Assembly (NCBI RefSeq): GCF_020164485.1
Contig: NZ_JAIQZA010000018.1
Span: 1 to 64,000, forward strand
Direction: 5' to 3'
Length of the DNA stretch: 64,000 nt
From: Salegentibacter tibetensis
GTDB taxonomy: Bacteria > Bacteroidota > Bacteroidia > Flavobacteriales > Flavobacteriaceae
Positions 1 to 9,365 of the stretch are shown piece by piece. A model generated the notes under the pieces. That model ran no database searches. It had not been told where the DNA came from and worked only from the letters and a program-made list of their open reading frames with translations. Within the stretch, counting starts at the first letter, position 1. Each line of letters starts with the position of its first letter. Position numbers and translations under genes: made by a program.

Positions 1-137
1 AAGTCAAATGACTGACTGTGTGTGAGCCTTTTCGTTGATAACTCATAGCTCGAAAATATAGATTTTTTCGCAATACTAAAGTGCTGCAATAAAATTGCAG
101 GGTTTAAATCCCTTTTTTGAGACCAATTAAAAATAGT

Positions 138-174
138 AGACCCCACAGGTTTTGAAAACCTGTGGGGTCTTTTT
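138..174. terminator. palindromic terminator-like hairpin
   Basis: A near-perfect stem of about 15 bp (AGACCCCACAGGTTT pairing with AAACCTGTGGGGTCT) with a tiny loop is followed by TTTT on the plus strand. It lies just downstream of the minus-strand guaB stop, so it may stop transcription from either side. The core resembles the hairpin at 28216-28244, which suggests a terminator type repeated in this genome. Confidence 0.6.
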
Positions 175-190
175 AATTCAAAACAACAGT

Positions 191-1663
191 CTACCTACTA
201 TAATTAGGCGACTCGTTGGTAATAGTTACATCGTGCGGGTGGCTTTCGTGAATTCCTGAAGAAGTAATTTTCACAAATTTAGCACTTTCTTTAAGCGTTG
301 GAATATCTTTAGCGCCACAATAGCCCATTCCCGCTTTTAGGCCACCGACAAACTGGTGGATGCTTTCTTCAAGCTCACCTTTATACGGAACACGCCCTAC
401 AATACCTTCGGGCACCAGTTTTTTGATATCATCTTCCACATCCTGGAAATAACGATCCTTAGAGCCCTTTTGCATCGCCTCTACCGATCCCATTCCGCGA
501 TAGGATTTAAATTTTCTTCCTTCGTAAATAATAGTTTCACCCGGAGATTCTTTGGTTCCTGCAAGTAAAGAGCCCAGCATTACACAATCGGCTCCCGCAG
601 CCAAAGCTTTTGGAATATCCCCTGTATAACGAATTCCTCCATCGGCAATAACCGGAATACCGCTTCCTTTAAGTGCCGCAGCAACTTCAAGAACAGCAGA
701 AAATTGAGGAAAACCAACACCTGCTACCACTCTCGTTGTACAAATAGAACCAGGGCCAATTCCAACTTTAACCGCATCTGCTCCGGCTTCTACCAAATAT
801 TTAGCGGCTTCAGCAGTTGCTATATTTCCTACTACTACTTCCAGGTCTGGGAATTTTGCTTTTACATCTTTTAAAACCGAAACCACACCTCTGGTATGCC
901 CGTGGGCGGTATCAATAATAATAGCATCTACTCCGGCATTTACCAAAGCTTCTGTACGATCTACCGCATCAGCAGTTACACCTATGGCGGCTGCTACGCG
1001 AAGCCTTCCAAAGCTATCTTTATTGGCGTTTGGTTTTTGGGTAAGTTTGGTTATATCCCTAAAAGTAATAAGCCCAACCAGCTTGTAATTATCGTTAACA
1101 ACCGGTAATTTTTCAATCTTATATTCCTGCAAAATATCTTCTGCCTGATCCAGAGAAGTACCCTCAGCAACAGTTACCAAGTTTTCTGAAGTCATTACTT
1201 CAGCGATTGGCCTGTTGTTATTTTTTTCAAAACGTAAATCCCTGTTGGTAACAATTCCCAGCAATTTCCCTTCTTCATCTACAATAGGAATTCCGCCTAT
1301 ACTATGTTCACGCATACTGCCTTTGGCATCGCTCACATTAGCTGTAATAGGCAAAGTAACGGGATCTATAATCATTCCGCTTTCTGCCCTTTTTACTTTT
1401 CGAACTTTAAGCGCTTGCTGCTCTGCAGTCATATTTTTATGTAAAACACCAATTCCTCCTTCACGGGCCATAGCAATGGCCATTCTGGATTCGGTAACCG
1501 TATCCATAGCTGCAGAAACAATGGGAACGTTTATAGAAATATTTTTGGTGAATTTTGTGCGAATGCTTACTTCTCGAGGTAATATTTCAGAGTAAGCGGG
1601 AACAAGCAGTACATCATCGTAAGTAAGGCCTTCTCCTAAAATTTTGGATTCGTGTGCGATCAT
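191..1663 (-). CDS. guaB: IMP dehydrogenase
   Basis: This enzyme oxidises IMP to XMP with NAD+, the committed step of GMP synthesis, in the cytoplasm. The 490-residue length is normal for bacterial GuaB. The barrel begins around [12 protein letters not shown], two CBS domains are inserted at roughly residues 95-210, and the active-site loop [10 protein letters not shown] carries the catalytic Cys308. The flap [10 protein letters not shown] follows later. I chose the ATG at 1663 because the protein then starts [12 protein letters not shown], as flavobacterial homologues do. An upstream in-frame ATG at 1690 would lie against the TACATTTG promoter element at 1688-1695. The gene appears monocistronic and has its own promoter after the iron operon. 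Confidence 0.97.
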   Translation of the reverse strand: MIAHESKILGEGLTYDDVLLVPAYSEILPREVSIRTKFTKNISINVPIVSAAMDTVTESRMAIAMAREGGIGVLHKNMTAEQQALKVRKVKRAESGMIIDPVTLPITANVSDAKGSMREHSIGGIPIVDEEGKLLGIVTNRDLRFEKNNNRPIAEVMTSENLVTVAEGTSLDQAEDILQEYKIEKLPVVNDNYKLVGLITFRDITKLTQKPNANKDSFGRLRVAAAIGVTADAVDRTEALVNAGVDAIIIDTAHGHTRGVVSVLKDVKAKFPDLEVVVGNIATAEAAKYLVEAGADAVKVGIGPGSICTTRVVAGVGFPQFSAVLEVAAALKGSGIPVIADGGIRYTGDIPKALAAGADCVMLGSLLAGTKESPGETIIYEGRKFKSYRGMGSVEAMQKGSKDRYFQDVEDDIKKLVPEGIVGRVPYKGELEESIHQFVGGLKAGMGYCGAKDIPTLKESAKFVKITSSGIHESHPHDVTITNESPNYSR

Positions 1664-1687
1664 AGCAATTAAAGATTTAATTGCGTG

Positions 1688-1695
1688 CAAATGTA
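1688..1695 (-). promoter_or_regulatory. guaB promoter -7 element
   Basis: On the minus strand this reads TACATTTG, an exact match to the Bacteroidota -7 consensus TAnnTTTG. It lies 24 nt before the guaB ATG. I see no clear TTG -33 element at the usual spacing. Confidence 0.5.
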
Positions 1696-1758
1696 CGCTT
1701 TTTATAGCAAAAACTGGCTTAAAACTGTTTAGTATTCAGAAAATTACTGCGGAAGCTT

Positions 1759-2745
1759 TTATCCGGCAAACTCCAGTACATCAGTAGAATTAAAACCAAT
1801 TTTTATACGATCTGCCACATTGGTATCTTTGGTTACTACCGAAATTTGATGCCCGTTATCTAATTTCAGCAGCAATTGGGTTGCATTTCCCATAAAGGTT
1901 TTTTTCAATACCCTGGCGTGAGTTACATACTCACATTCTTCATTAATACTAAGGTTTTCATTGCGAATGGCGTGGTTACAATTCGGATTCAAAGGACAAT
2001 CAAAAGCCGTTTGTAATTCTTTACTAAGCTGAATGGTATTTCCAAAGAGGGAGGCTACATAAACCGAATTAGGCTTGATATACAAATTTGAAGCCTGGTC
2101 TTTTTGGATCACTTTTCCATGCTGAAGTATAAGGATTTCATCAGCCACAGAAAGTGCGTCTTGCGTATCGTGAGTTACGAAAATTGCCGTAACCCCGGTT
2201 TTTTTGATAATCTCAAACACCTGGCTACGCAGTTGCATTCTAAGCATAGCATCAAGATTGCTGAAAGGTTCGTCTAAGATTAACAAAGATGGATTTGGCG
2301 CCAATGCCCTGGCCAATGCTACGCGTTGTTGTTGCCCACCTGAAAGTTGATGCGGATAACGTTTTTCAAGACCGCTAAGCCCTACCAGATCCAGCATTTC
2401 CAATGCCCGTTCTTTTTTGTTTTTCAGTTTGGAAATTCCGTAGCTAACGTTTTTAAGAAGATCGAAATGTGGAAACAAGGCATATTCCTGGAATACCAAT
2501 CCAATTTTACGCTTTTCGGGCGGTACAAGTTTTTTTACTGAAGAGAGCTCTTTATTATTGAGGATAATACTACCGTGATCGGGCCGTTCCAAACCGGCAA
2601 TAAGCCTAACCAGGGTGGTTTTCCCACTTCCGCTTTCCCCAACAATAGCACATACATCCCCTTCTTTTAAATTAAAAGAAACTTCCTGTAGGGCAAAAGT
2701 TTTGCCTTTATCGAAGCTTTTAGAAATGGAATTTATGCTTAGCAT
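1759..2745 (-). CDS. fbpC: Fe3+ ABC transporter, ATP-binding protein (FbpC type)
   Basis: This is the ATPase that would power the FbpB permease for ferric iron import across the inner membrane. Walker A is GESGSGKTT at residues 36-44. The signature LSGGQQQRVALARAL, Walker B LLILDEPFSNLD and the H-loop FVTHD are all intact. After residue ~240 there is a TOBE-like regulatory domain, with an unusual CPLNPNC pair of cysteines in front of it. The gene starts 1 nt after the fbpB stop (TAAGATG), so the two are translationally coupled. It is the last gene of the iron operon. Polyamine or sulfate ATPases share this fold, but the neighbouring FbpA-like protein and TonB receptor favour iron. Confidence 0.88.
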   Translation of the reverse strand: MLSINSISKSFDKGKTFALQEVSFNLKEGDVCAIVGESGSGKTTLVRLIAGLERPDHGSIILNNKELSSVKKLVPPEKRKIGLVFQEYALFPHFDLLKNVSYGISKLKNKKERALEMLDLVGLSGLEKRYPHQLSGGQQQRVALARALAPNPSLLILDEPFSNLDAMLRMQLRSQVFEIIKKTGVTAIFVTHDTQDALSVADEILILQHGKVIQKDQASNLYIKPNSVYVASLFGNTIQLSKELQTAFDCPLNPNCNHAIRNENLSINEECEYVTHARVLKKTFMGNATQLLLKLDNGHQISVVTKDTNVADRIKIGFNSTDVLEFAG

Positions 2746-2746
2746 C

Positions 2747-4411
2747 TTATTCTTTTATCAATAGTTTGTTTAAAAATATCACGGGGATGGTGGCCGTGAA
2801 GATAATAAATAAAGAAGGAATTGCAGCCTCCATTACCATTTCGTCACTTGCATACTCAAAAGCTTTCACGGCAAGTGTGTTAATATGAAATGGCTTTAAG
2901 ATTAAAGTTAAGGGTAATTCCTTTAAAACATCTATAAAAACCAGGATCACCGCACTTAAAATTCCTGTTTTAATAAGTGGAAATTCTATCTTAAGAAAAG
3001 TTTTAAAATTCCCCACCCCCAGCATTTTAGAAGAATCTGGAATACTATTACTTACTTTTAAAGCTGTAGACTCTATAGGGTTGTAAGCTACCGCCAAAAA
3101 CCTAACGCTATATGCATAGACCAGTGCCACGAGGGTTCCGTTGAATAAAAAACCGGTTTTTACGCCAAAAACCGTATCCATAGTATTGATAAACCATTTA
3201 TCAAAGGCCAGGGTAGGAATCATGATCCCAATGGCTACAACTGCACCGGGAATAGCATACCCTAAAATCCCTAACCTGGAAATACTTTTAATGCCATTTA
3301 TACTACTCCATTTGGCAAAATAAATAAGTAAAGTTGCAAAAAGAACAGTGACCAAAGAGGTGATTAAAGCAATACCAAAACTTTGTAGCGAGAGCATAAT
3401 GAAATCGAGATCAAATACTTTCTCTGCTGTTAAAAACGCCCAGTAAATCAATTGACCTACCGGAATAAAAAATCCTAAGATTACGGGAATCAAAACCAGG
3501 AAAAATTTTAACCATTCCATTGGTTTGGTTCCCATTTTTCTATGGGTACGCCCAGAGGCTTTATTTCCGGTAACCTGTATGTTTTTTCGCTGCCACTTTT
3601 CGAACAAAATAAGGGCAAAAACAATAAAAATTAGCAAAGCCGAAAGGTAGACTGCAGTTTCGGGCTCTTCTAAAGAAAACCAGGCTCTAAAGATTCCGGT
3701 GGTAAATGTATTAACCCCAAAATATTGAGCAGCGCCATAATCGTTTAGAACTTCCATTAAAACCAGGATAAGTCCGGCGATAATTGCCGGTCTTGCCAGG
3801 GGCAACATTAATCTAAAAAAAGATTTAAACTCCCCTACTCCAAGCATTGTTGAGGCTTCCAGTAAATTCCCGGCCTGATTTAAAAAAAACGCGCGCGAAC
3901 TCACATACACATAAGGGAAAAGTGAAATACTAAGTACAAAAGCCAGTCCGAATTTATTCATAATGTCTATACGAACAAATTCAAGGTTTAGCCATCTCAG
4001 AATAAGCTCGAGGCTTCCCCCATAATCAAAGACACCGGCGTAGGCATAGGCCACAATATAAGAAGGAATAGCCAGCGGTAAAATAAGCAACCATTCTAGC
4101 TGTTTTCTAAAAGGAAATTCAAAACGGGCCACCAGCCAGGCGGTACCTACCCCCATAATTAGCACCAAAAAACTACAGGTAAAAATCAGGAAAAAGGAAT
4201 TCCCAATATAATCTGCCAGAAGGTTATCTACAAGGTGCCACCAGGTTTCTCCCGGGCCTTCTAATAGTTTTACCGCAATGGCAATTACCGGCAGGGCAAT
4301 AAAAAGAACGATGGCCAATGTAAAAATTGACCATCGATTAGTATCTCTTTTAAGTCGCCTTAACCTTGATTTTATTGAGAATATGTCACTACTTCCAGCC
4401 TGCTTCATCAA
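2747..4411 (-). CDS. fbpB: Fe3+ ABC transporter, permease (FbpB type)
   Basis: This is a fused two-domain inner-membrane permease of 554 residues with about twelve hydrophobic segments, as expected for FbpB/ThiP-like iron permeases. Each half has the cytoplasmic EAA loop that contacts the ATPase: EASTMLGVGEFKSFFRL in the first half and DSSKMLGVGNFKTFLKI in the second. The start overlaps the 3' end of fbpA by 23 nt, and its stop is 1 nt from fbpC, which points to coupled translation. A second methionine directly follows the first, so the start is uncertain by one codon. Confidence 0.88.
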   Translation of the reverse strand: MMKQAGSSDIFSIKSRLRRLKRDTNRWSIFTLAIVLFIALPVIAIAVKLLEGPGETWWHLVDNLLADYIGNSFFLIFTCSFLVLIMGVGTAWLVARFEFPFRKQLEWLLILPLAIPSYIVAYAYAGVFDYGGSLELILRWLNLEFVRIDIMNKFGLAFVLSISLFPYVYVSSRAFFLNQAGNLLEASTMLGVGEFKSFFRLMLPLARPAIIAGLILVLMEVLNDYGAAQYFGVNTFTTGIFRAWFSLEEPETAVYLSALLIFIVFALILFEKWQRKNIQVTGNKASGRTHRKMGTKPMEWLKFFLVLIPVILGFFIPVGQLIYWAFLTAEKVFDLDFIMLSLQSFGIALITSLVTVLFATLLIYFAKWSSINGIKSISRLGILGYAIPGAVVAIGIMIPTLAFDKWFINTMDTVFGVKTGFLFNGTLVALVYAYSVRFLAVAYNPIESTALKVSNSIPDSSKMLGVGNFKTFLKIEFPLIKTGILSAVILVFIDVLKELPLTLILKPFHINTLAVKAFEYASDEMVMEAAIPSLFIIFTATIPVIFLNKLLIKE

Positions 4412-5432
4412 ATAGCATTACTGCTTTTTTATTATTTTCTCCCAGTGTAGATAGATTAAGCGTGTCTTCTTTAAATTCTCCCCACTCCTGTAATAAAGCT
4501 GCAGGAGTTACTGCTTCATTTACTGGATATTCATAATTAGAATGCGCGAATATTTTCTGCGCTTCTTCAGAAATTAAAAACTCAATAAACTTAATCGCAT
4601 TTTCTTTATTAGGAGCATATTTTGCTACACCGGCACCACTAACATTAATGTGGGTACCACGCCCCTCCTGATTTGGGAAGAAAAGTTTAACTTCTTCTCC
4701 AGCCTTCACTTCTTCAGGATCTTCAGAATTTAGCATTTTACCTATGTAGTAGGTGTTTACTATGGCAAGATCACCCTCTCCGGCAACAACGGCCTTTACC
4801 TGGTCACGATCGTTTCCTTTTGGAGCGCGCGCCATATTTTCTACCACAGCTTCGGCCCATTCTTTGGCTTCTTCTTCGCCGTTATGAACCATTATGGAAG
4901 CCATTAAAGACTGGTTATAAATATTTCCAGAAGAACGAATCAACAATTTATCGTTCCATTTATCTGAAGCCAGATCTTCATAAGTAGATAATTCACTTTC
5001 ATCTACCCGATCTTTAGCATAGGCAATAACCCGGGCTCTTTTAGTAAGACCAAACCAGTGATTATCGGCATCCTTAAGATGGGATGGAATAGTTTCTTCC
5101 AGAATTTCTGAAGATACAGCCTGTAGAAGATCGCTGCTTTTGGCCCTCTCTAATCTGCCGGCATCAACAGTAATAAGTACATCTGCTGGAGACTGCTCTC
5201 CTTCCATACTCATTTTTTGAATAAGCTCGTCGGCATTGGCGTTGATTACATTAACGGTAATTCCGGTTTGCTCTTCAAACATTTCAAACAATTCCTGGTC
5301 AGATTCGTAATGCCTGTGCGTATAAACATTTACTTCCTGCTTTTCATTTTCAGAAGTTTTATTTTTTTCCTCTGAATTTTTACAGGAGAACATTAAGGTT
5401 AATGCCAAAAGGCCAACTAACGTTTTTTTCAT
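4389..5432 (-). CDS. fbpA: Fe3+ ABC transporter, substrate-binding lipoprotein (FbpA type)
   Basis: This is the periplasmic ferric-iron-binding component, anchored as a lipoprotein. The start at 5432 gives MKKTLVGLLALTLMFSC, a signal peptide ending in a lipobox with Cys17; the extra nine residues from 5459 would spoil it. The mature N-terminus has VYTHRHY, typical of the FbpA/FutA group. NTYYIGK contains the adjacent tyrosines Y228 and Y229 that coordinate iron in this family. It lies between the TonB receptor (110 nt upstream) and the permease (overlapping). Specificity for iron rather than another anion complex is inferred from these motifs and the context. Confidence 0.88.
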   Translation of the reverse strand: MKKTLVGLLALTLMFSCKNSEEKNKTSENEKQEVNVYTHRHYESDQELFEMFEEQTGITVNVINANADELIQKMSMEGEQSPADVLITVDAGRLERAKSSDLLQAVSSEILEETIPSHLKDADNHWFGLTKRARVIAYAKDRVDESELSTYEDLASDKWNDKLLIRSSGNIYNQSLMASIMVHNGEEEAKEWAEAVVENMARAPKGNDRDQVKAVVAGEGDLAIVNTYYIGKMLNSEDPEEVKAGEEVKLFFPNQEGRGTHINVSGAGVAKYAPNKENAIKFIEFLISEEAQKIFAHSNYEYPVNEAVTPAALLQEWGEFKEDTLNLSTLGENNKKAVMLFDEAGWK

Positions 5433-5542
5433 TTTCCGGTTTTTTAAAATTTTGAGCAAATATAATTATTTAGAATAGGTTTAAATAAAATCTAGCTATT
5501 TTTTTGACTGACTATCTTACTATTCTAAATGCTATTATAATT

Positions 5543-8014
5543 CTATAGTCTAAACTGCAAGGAACTATACCAGGTTAATGGTTGCGCCGGTATAATTCCG
5601 GGACCGGGATAACCTGTTGCTCTTCTCGTAAAATAACTGTTGTTCAATAAATTATTTATGCCTGCTTCCAGTTTAAATCGCTTGTAAGAATAAGATAAAG
5701 ACAGGTCCATTACACCATAACCGGGGATTTCGCCTTCAATGCCTCTCTGCGAATCCCGTCTATCCTGCAAAGCATTGGTAGCATCGGTATATTGTTCCGA
5801 AAGATAGGTATATTGCAAGCTCCCCAATAGGTTTCCATAACCAAAGCTTAACCCGGTTTTTATGTTTACCGCAGGAATGAATTCTACCTGATTCCCTTCA
5901 ACATTTGTTTGCTCAGAATAAGTGTATTCAGAATTGGTGAAAGCAGCATTTAGAAAAATACTGGCAAGATAGTCTCCGTTCTCGCCAAACAAAGTATTCT
6001 TTAAATTCCATTCACCAAAAGTCTCAATTCCGTAAATAAAGGCATCTCCTATATTCCCTCTGAAACGCACCAAACGCCCTGTCTCTACCATTTCTCCCGA
6101 GGCATTCTCCCTTTCTTCTGCTCTAAGCACCTCTCCTATCCTGTTATTATATTTAAGTCCAAAAATTCCTGCGTCATAAGAGACATCCTTCCATCTTCCG
6201 CGAAAGCCTAAATCGGCAGTAAATCCTTCCTCATCAGTAATATTAGGATCAACCTGGAAAACCGGATTTACAACCCGTATATCATTAAAAGTAACTGAAC
6301 GGTAGTTTTGGGAGAAATTACCATAGATTTCAGACTGCGGAGTAAATTTGTAAGCAGCTCCTACACCCAGGAGCACAAAACCTCTTTCAAAATCCCGGTC
6401 GTCCGGAATTGTTTCATTTTGCAGAACATTCCCGGCCAGATCGGTAAAAATATTCTTAAAGCTTCCTTCGCTTTGAGTATGTATATATTCAAACCTAAAA
6501 CCGGGAGTAATTGAGAAACGTTTAGTTAGATGAAAAATATTTTCTCCGAAAATTGCAAGGTTCTTATTCGGAAATTGGAATTGAGACTGTCGCGAATAAT
6601 TGGGATATAATGAGGTGGCAAAACTAAAATCAGGATTAGAACCAGCGGTTCCGGGCCCCTGTCTTTGTATATTATCAGCATTATAATACTTGCTTCCTAT
6701 TAGAAATACCGATTCTTCTCCTAGAAAATTATAGCGGGTAAGCAGTCGGGCTTCAGCACCCCAATTATTGAAAGCATCAAATAACAATTCTCTTGGTTCT
6801 TCCGGATCATCCGGTTGAGAAACCCTGTTTTGTCGGTATCCCAATGCTTTTCGTGAAGCATCAAGCCCAAAAAGGTTAAGACTAAAATCTGTTCGATCTG
6901 AAATCTCATGCTTAAACTTTAAAGCGAAAAGATTCCAGTTAACATCAAACCAGTTTCGGGAACGGTTGCTGTAATTGGGGTTTTCATAAAACTGAGCATC
7001 GGTTAAACCACCGGGCTGCTGGGCCAGGTAATCCAGCCAGGTATATTCAAAACTCAGTTGAGTTTTATCGCTAAATTTCCAGGCCAAATGCGCAAAAGCA
7101 TTATGAGATTCATATTGGGAATTTGGTCTAAAACCATTTCCCGATTTATAATTATAATAAGTGTAGTAACTAAACTTACCTACCGTTCCACTCGCACTAT
7201 TGAAGCTGGTAAAAAGATCGTTAGATCCTACGGATTGCCGACTGATAAATTCGAATTTCTTAACAGGATTTGGTTTTTTAAACCTGAAATTAATAAGGCC
7301 ACCAAACTGTGTTCCATACTGAAGTGATGCAGCACCACGTACCACCTGTATCTCGCTCAAAGCTTCCGGTGGGGGAGTATAATAACTCTCTGGGTACCCC
7401 AAGACGTCAGCCGAAATATCATATCCGTTTTGACGGGTATTAAAATTTTGGGTGCGGTTTGGATCCAGGCCTCTTCCACCAATGTTTAATTGCAAGCCCG
7501 CATCACCATTGTCATAAATATTTAGTCCTACAACCTGGTTATAAATTTGCCTGGCATTATTAGCGGCAAGATTTCCTGTTACTTTGTCCATCAACACCAC
7601 TTCACTTTTTTTACCCGCGTAGATTGCTGTGCCTTCTACTTCTTTCAGCCTTCTTAAGGCAAATAATTTTTCACGGCGTTGAGTAATCACAACTTCAGAA
7701 AGATTCTCAGACAGGGGTTGAAGAGAAAATGTCACTTCGGTATTTTCAGTAATTTCAATTTCCCTTTCTTCAATCTGATATTCAAAACTATAAACTACAA
7801 ATTTATAATTCGCCGGGGGCAGAGCTGCAATAGTAAAATTCCCGGTTTCATCAGCAAGAGTAAGATTTCCGGTTGTTTTATTATAAATTTCAGCATATGG
7901 AACGCCAGAATTATCTTCAGAAGAAATCACCTTCCCCCTTAGACTCTGAGCATAAATCCCGGTAAAGCTTAGAAATATCAAACAAAAGAAACTAAAGGCC
8001 TTTAATTTGGTCAT
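5543..8014 (-). CDS. TonB-dependent receptor, FecA-like
   Basis: This is an outer-membrane ligand-gated channel of 823 residues. It has a signal peptide (about residues 1-23, cut after YAQ), a carboxypeptidase-regulatory-like beta domain (about 24-105), a plug domain around 115-245 with GGRGLDPNRTQNFNTRQNGY and QVVRGAASLQYG, then a long beta-barrel ending in the aromatic SSLQFRL. The plug resembles FecA-type ferric siderophore or citrate receptors. It overlaps the preceding HTTM gene by 23 nt and leads into fbpABC, so it is the likely outer-membrane gate for the same metal. The exact ligand cannot be read from the sequence. Confidence 0.9.
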   Translation of the reverse strand: MTKLKAFSFFCLIFLSFTGIYAQSLRGKVISSEDNSGVPYAEIYNKTTGNLTLADETGNFTIAALPPANYKFVVYSFEYQIEEREIEITENTEVTFSLQPLSENLSEVVITQRREKLFALRRLKEVEGTAIYAGKKSEVVLMDKVTGNLAANNARQIYNQVVGLNIYDNGDAGLQLNIGGRGLDPNRTQNFNTRQNGYDISADVLGYPESYYTPPPEALSEIQVVRGAASLQYGTQFGGLINFRFKKPNPVKKFEFISRQSVGSNDLFTSFNSASGTVGKFSYYTYYNYKSGNGFRPNSQYESHNAFAHLAWKFSDKTQLSFEYTWLDYLAQQPGGLTDAQFYENPNYSNRSRNWFDVNWNLFALKFKHEISDRTDFSLNLFGLDASRKALGYRQNRVSQPDDPEEPRELLFDAFNNWGAEARLLTRYNFLGEESVFLIGSKYYNADNIQRQGPGTAGSNPDFSFATSLYPNYSRQSQFQFPNKNLAIFGENIFHLTKRFSITPGFRFEYIHTQSEGSFKNIFTDLAGNVLQNETIPDDRDFERGFVLLGVGAAYKFTPQSEIYGNFSQNYRSVTFNDIRVVNPVFQVDPNITDEEGFTADLGFRGRWKDVSYDAGIFGLKYNNRIGEVLRAEERENASGEMVETGRLVRFRGNIGDAFIYGIETFGEWNLKNTLFGENGDYLASIFLNAAFTNSEYTYSEQTNVEGNQVEFIPAVNIKTGLSFGYGNLLGSLQYTYLSEQYTDATNALQDRRDSQRGIEGEIPGYGVMDLSLSYSYKRFKLEAGINNLLNNSYFTRRATGYPGPGIIPAQPLTWYSSLQFRL

Positions 8015-9356
8015 TGAATGGTAATATAAAAGTTTTGTGCTTAAAGGAGTCCTTCTCCTCTAACAAATTAGTATCAGGATCTATATAAGATGTACTTTTT
8101 CTTCCGTTAAGCGCTACATAACTTTCCACGTAAATTTCGATATTCTCGTGACCGTCCTTTTTAAAATGATCTGCAAGGAAATGTGCGTACTGAAGAATAA
8201 AATCAGGTTGAGTGGACATTTGTTTTTCCTGGAATGGAGTCAGGAAATCAGAATTATCTACATAGAAACGTTTCCCAGTTTCCCCATCCACAACCTTTAA
8301 TTGAGCATACCCCGCTTTTTCCATCAACATTACCCGCCAGGAAAACCTAAACCCTTCCTCGGTCCAAAATAGCTCACCGGGATATAGCAAATATCTCCAG
8401 GGAAGCAACAACTGAACAATAAAAAACAGGCTTAAAAAACTTAAAAGGAATTTCTTTTTCTTCGGATAAAAATTTAGTTCCCTACCATTGTCAAAATAGG
8501 CTTTTACAATTCCGAAAAAACGGGAGATCTTTTCCAGGATTTTATGATGTATTCCTGAATCAAAGAAGATTAAAGCACTTACAATCATGATATACGGGAA
8601 CATACCAATAGGAAATAACACCCTGGTCAAGACGTGAAAGATCACTACCAGTACAAAAGCAAAAAGCCGGGTTCTGCGATATAACAACAAGAATGGTATA
8701 AGAAGATCATAGAACATCCCGCTCCAACTAAAGGCATAATGTACCCATTCCTGTTGCAGCAAATCACCTAAAAAAGGAAGATCGTATTTTGAAGGAAGCC
8801 ATATTTTTAGTGGCATAGCCTTTAAAAGCCAATCGGAATTTATTTTTGCCAGACCTGCGTAAAAATAAACTATCCCGAGTAGCAGTTTAATACTGTCTAT
8901 ACACCAGCGAGGAATTTTTTGAAAAGCAATACCGGGATTTTTCTTTGCATCTACAGAAAAATAGGCGTTTGCAGGAAGGAAAATGAGCAGAAAACTTAAT
9001 ACACTAATAAAATAATAATGATTTAAATAGGTGGTTTTATCCATCAACTCTATGTACGTAAAGCTGAGAAAAAAAGTGATGATGGCCAGCCGGTATTTAT
9101 AACCAATCCCTACAAAAAAGGCCGAAAGCCCGCAGATAATGAAAATGACGTAAGTGAAATTGCCCAAAGGTTTCACCCATTCAAAGCCATAGTAAGAAAA
9201 TGAGAATTTTGGGAGGATATATAATTTTTCGATCCAGCCATTTAACCAGAATCTTACTATACTTGCCAACATCATAAAACCGAAAAAAACCCGAAAGACC
9301 GCTAAAGGAGCGGCCTGGGTATTTCGGTTAAAATAAGATGTAATCCACTGAATCAT
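7992..9356 (-). CDS. HTTM domain membrane protein
   Basis: The 454-residue protein has many hydrophobic helices over its first ~330 residues and a soluble C-terminal part of about 120 residues. It resembles the HTTM family, the membrane domain of vitamin K-dependent gamma-carboxylase. Helix motifs such as LGIVYFYAGLAKINSDWL and FDLLIPFLLLYRRT-like segments support this. The biochemical function in bacteria is unknown. It starts 9 nt after the imelysin-like gene and overlaps the TonB receptor by 23 nt, which ties it to the iron operon. A role in modifying or assembling a surface iron protein is only a guess. Confidence 0.8.
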   Translation of the reverse strand: MIQWITSYFNRNTQAAPLAVFRVFFGFMMLASIVRFWLNGWIEKLYILPKFSFSYYGFEWVKPLGNFTYVIFIICGLSAFFVGIGYKYRLAIITFFLSFTYIELMDKTTYLNHYYFISVLSFLLIFLPANAYFSVDAKKNPGIAFQKIPRWCIDSIKLLLGIVYFYAGLAKINSDWLLKAMPLKIWLPSKYDLPFLGDLLQQEWVHYAFSWSGMFYDLLIPFLLLYRRTRLFAFVLVVIFHVLTRVLFPIGMFPYIMIVSALIFFDSGIHHKILEKISRFFGIVKAYFDNGRELNFYPKKKKFLLSFLSLFFIVQLLLPWRYLLYPGELFWTEEGFRFSWRVMLMEKAGYAQLKVVDGETGKRFYVDNSDFLTPFQEKQMSTQPDFILQYAHFLADHFKKDGHENIEIYVESYVALNGRKSTSYIDPDTNLLEEKDSFKHKTFILPFNDQIKGL

Positions 9357-9365
9357 ACGGAAGTA

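Noticed and set aside
1215-1595. 126-codon plus-strand open frame inside guaB
   Set aside because: It lies antisense to a clear GuaB coding region and has no family resemblance.
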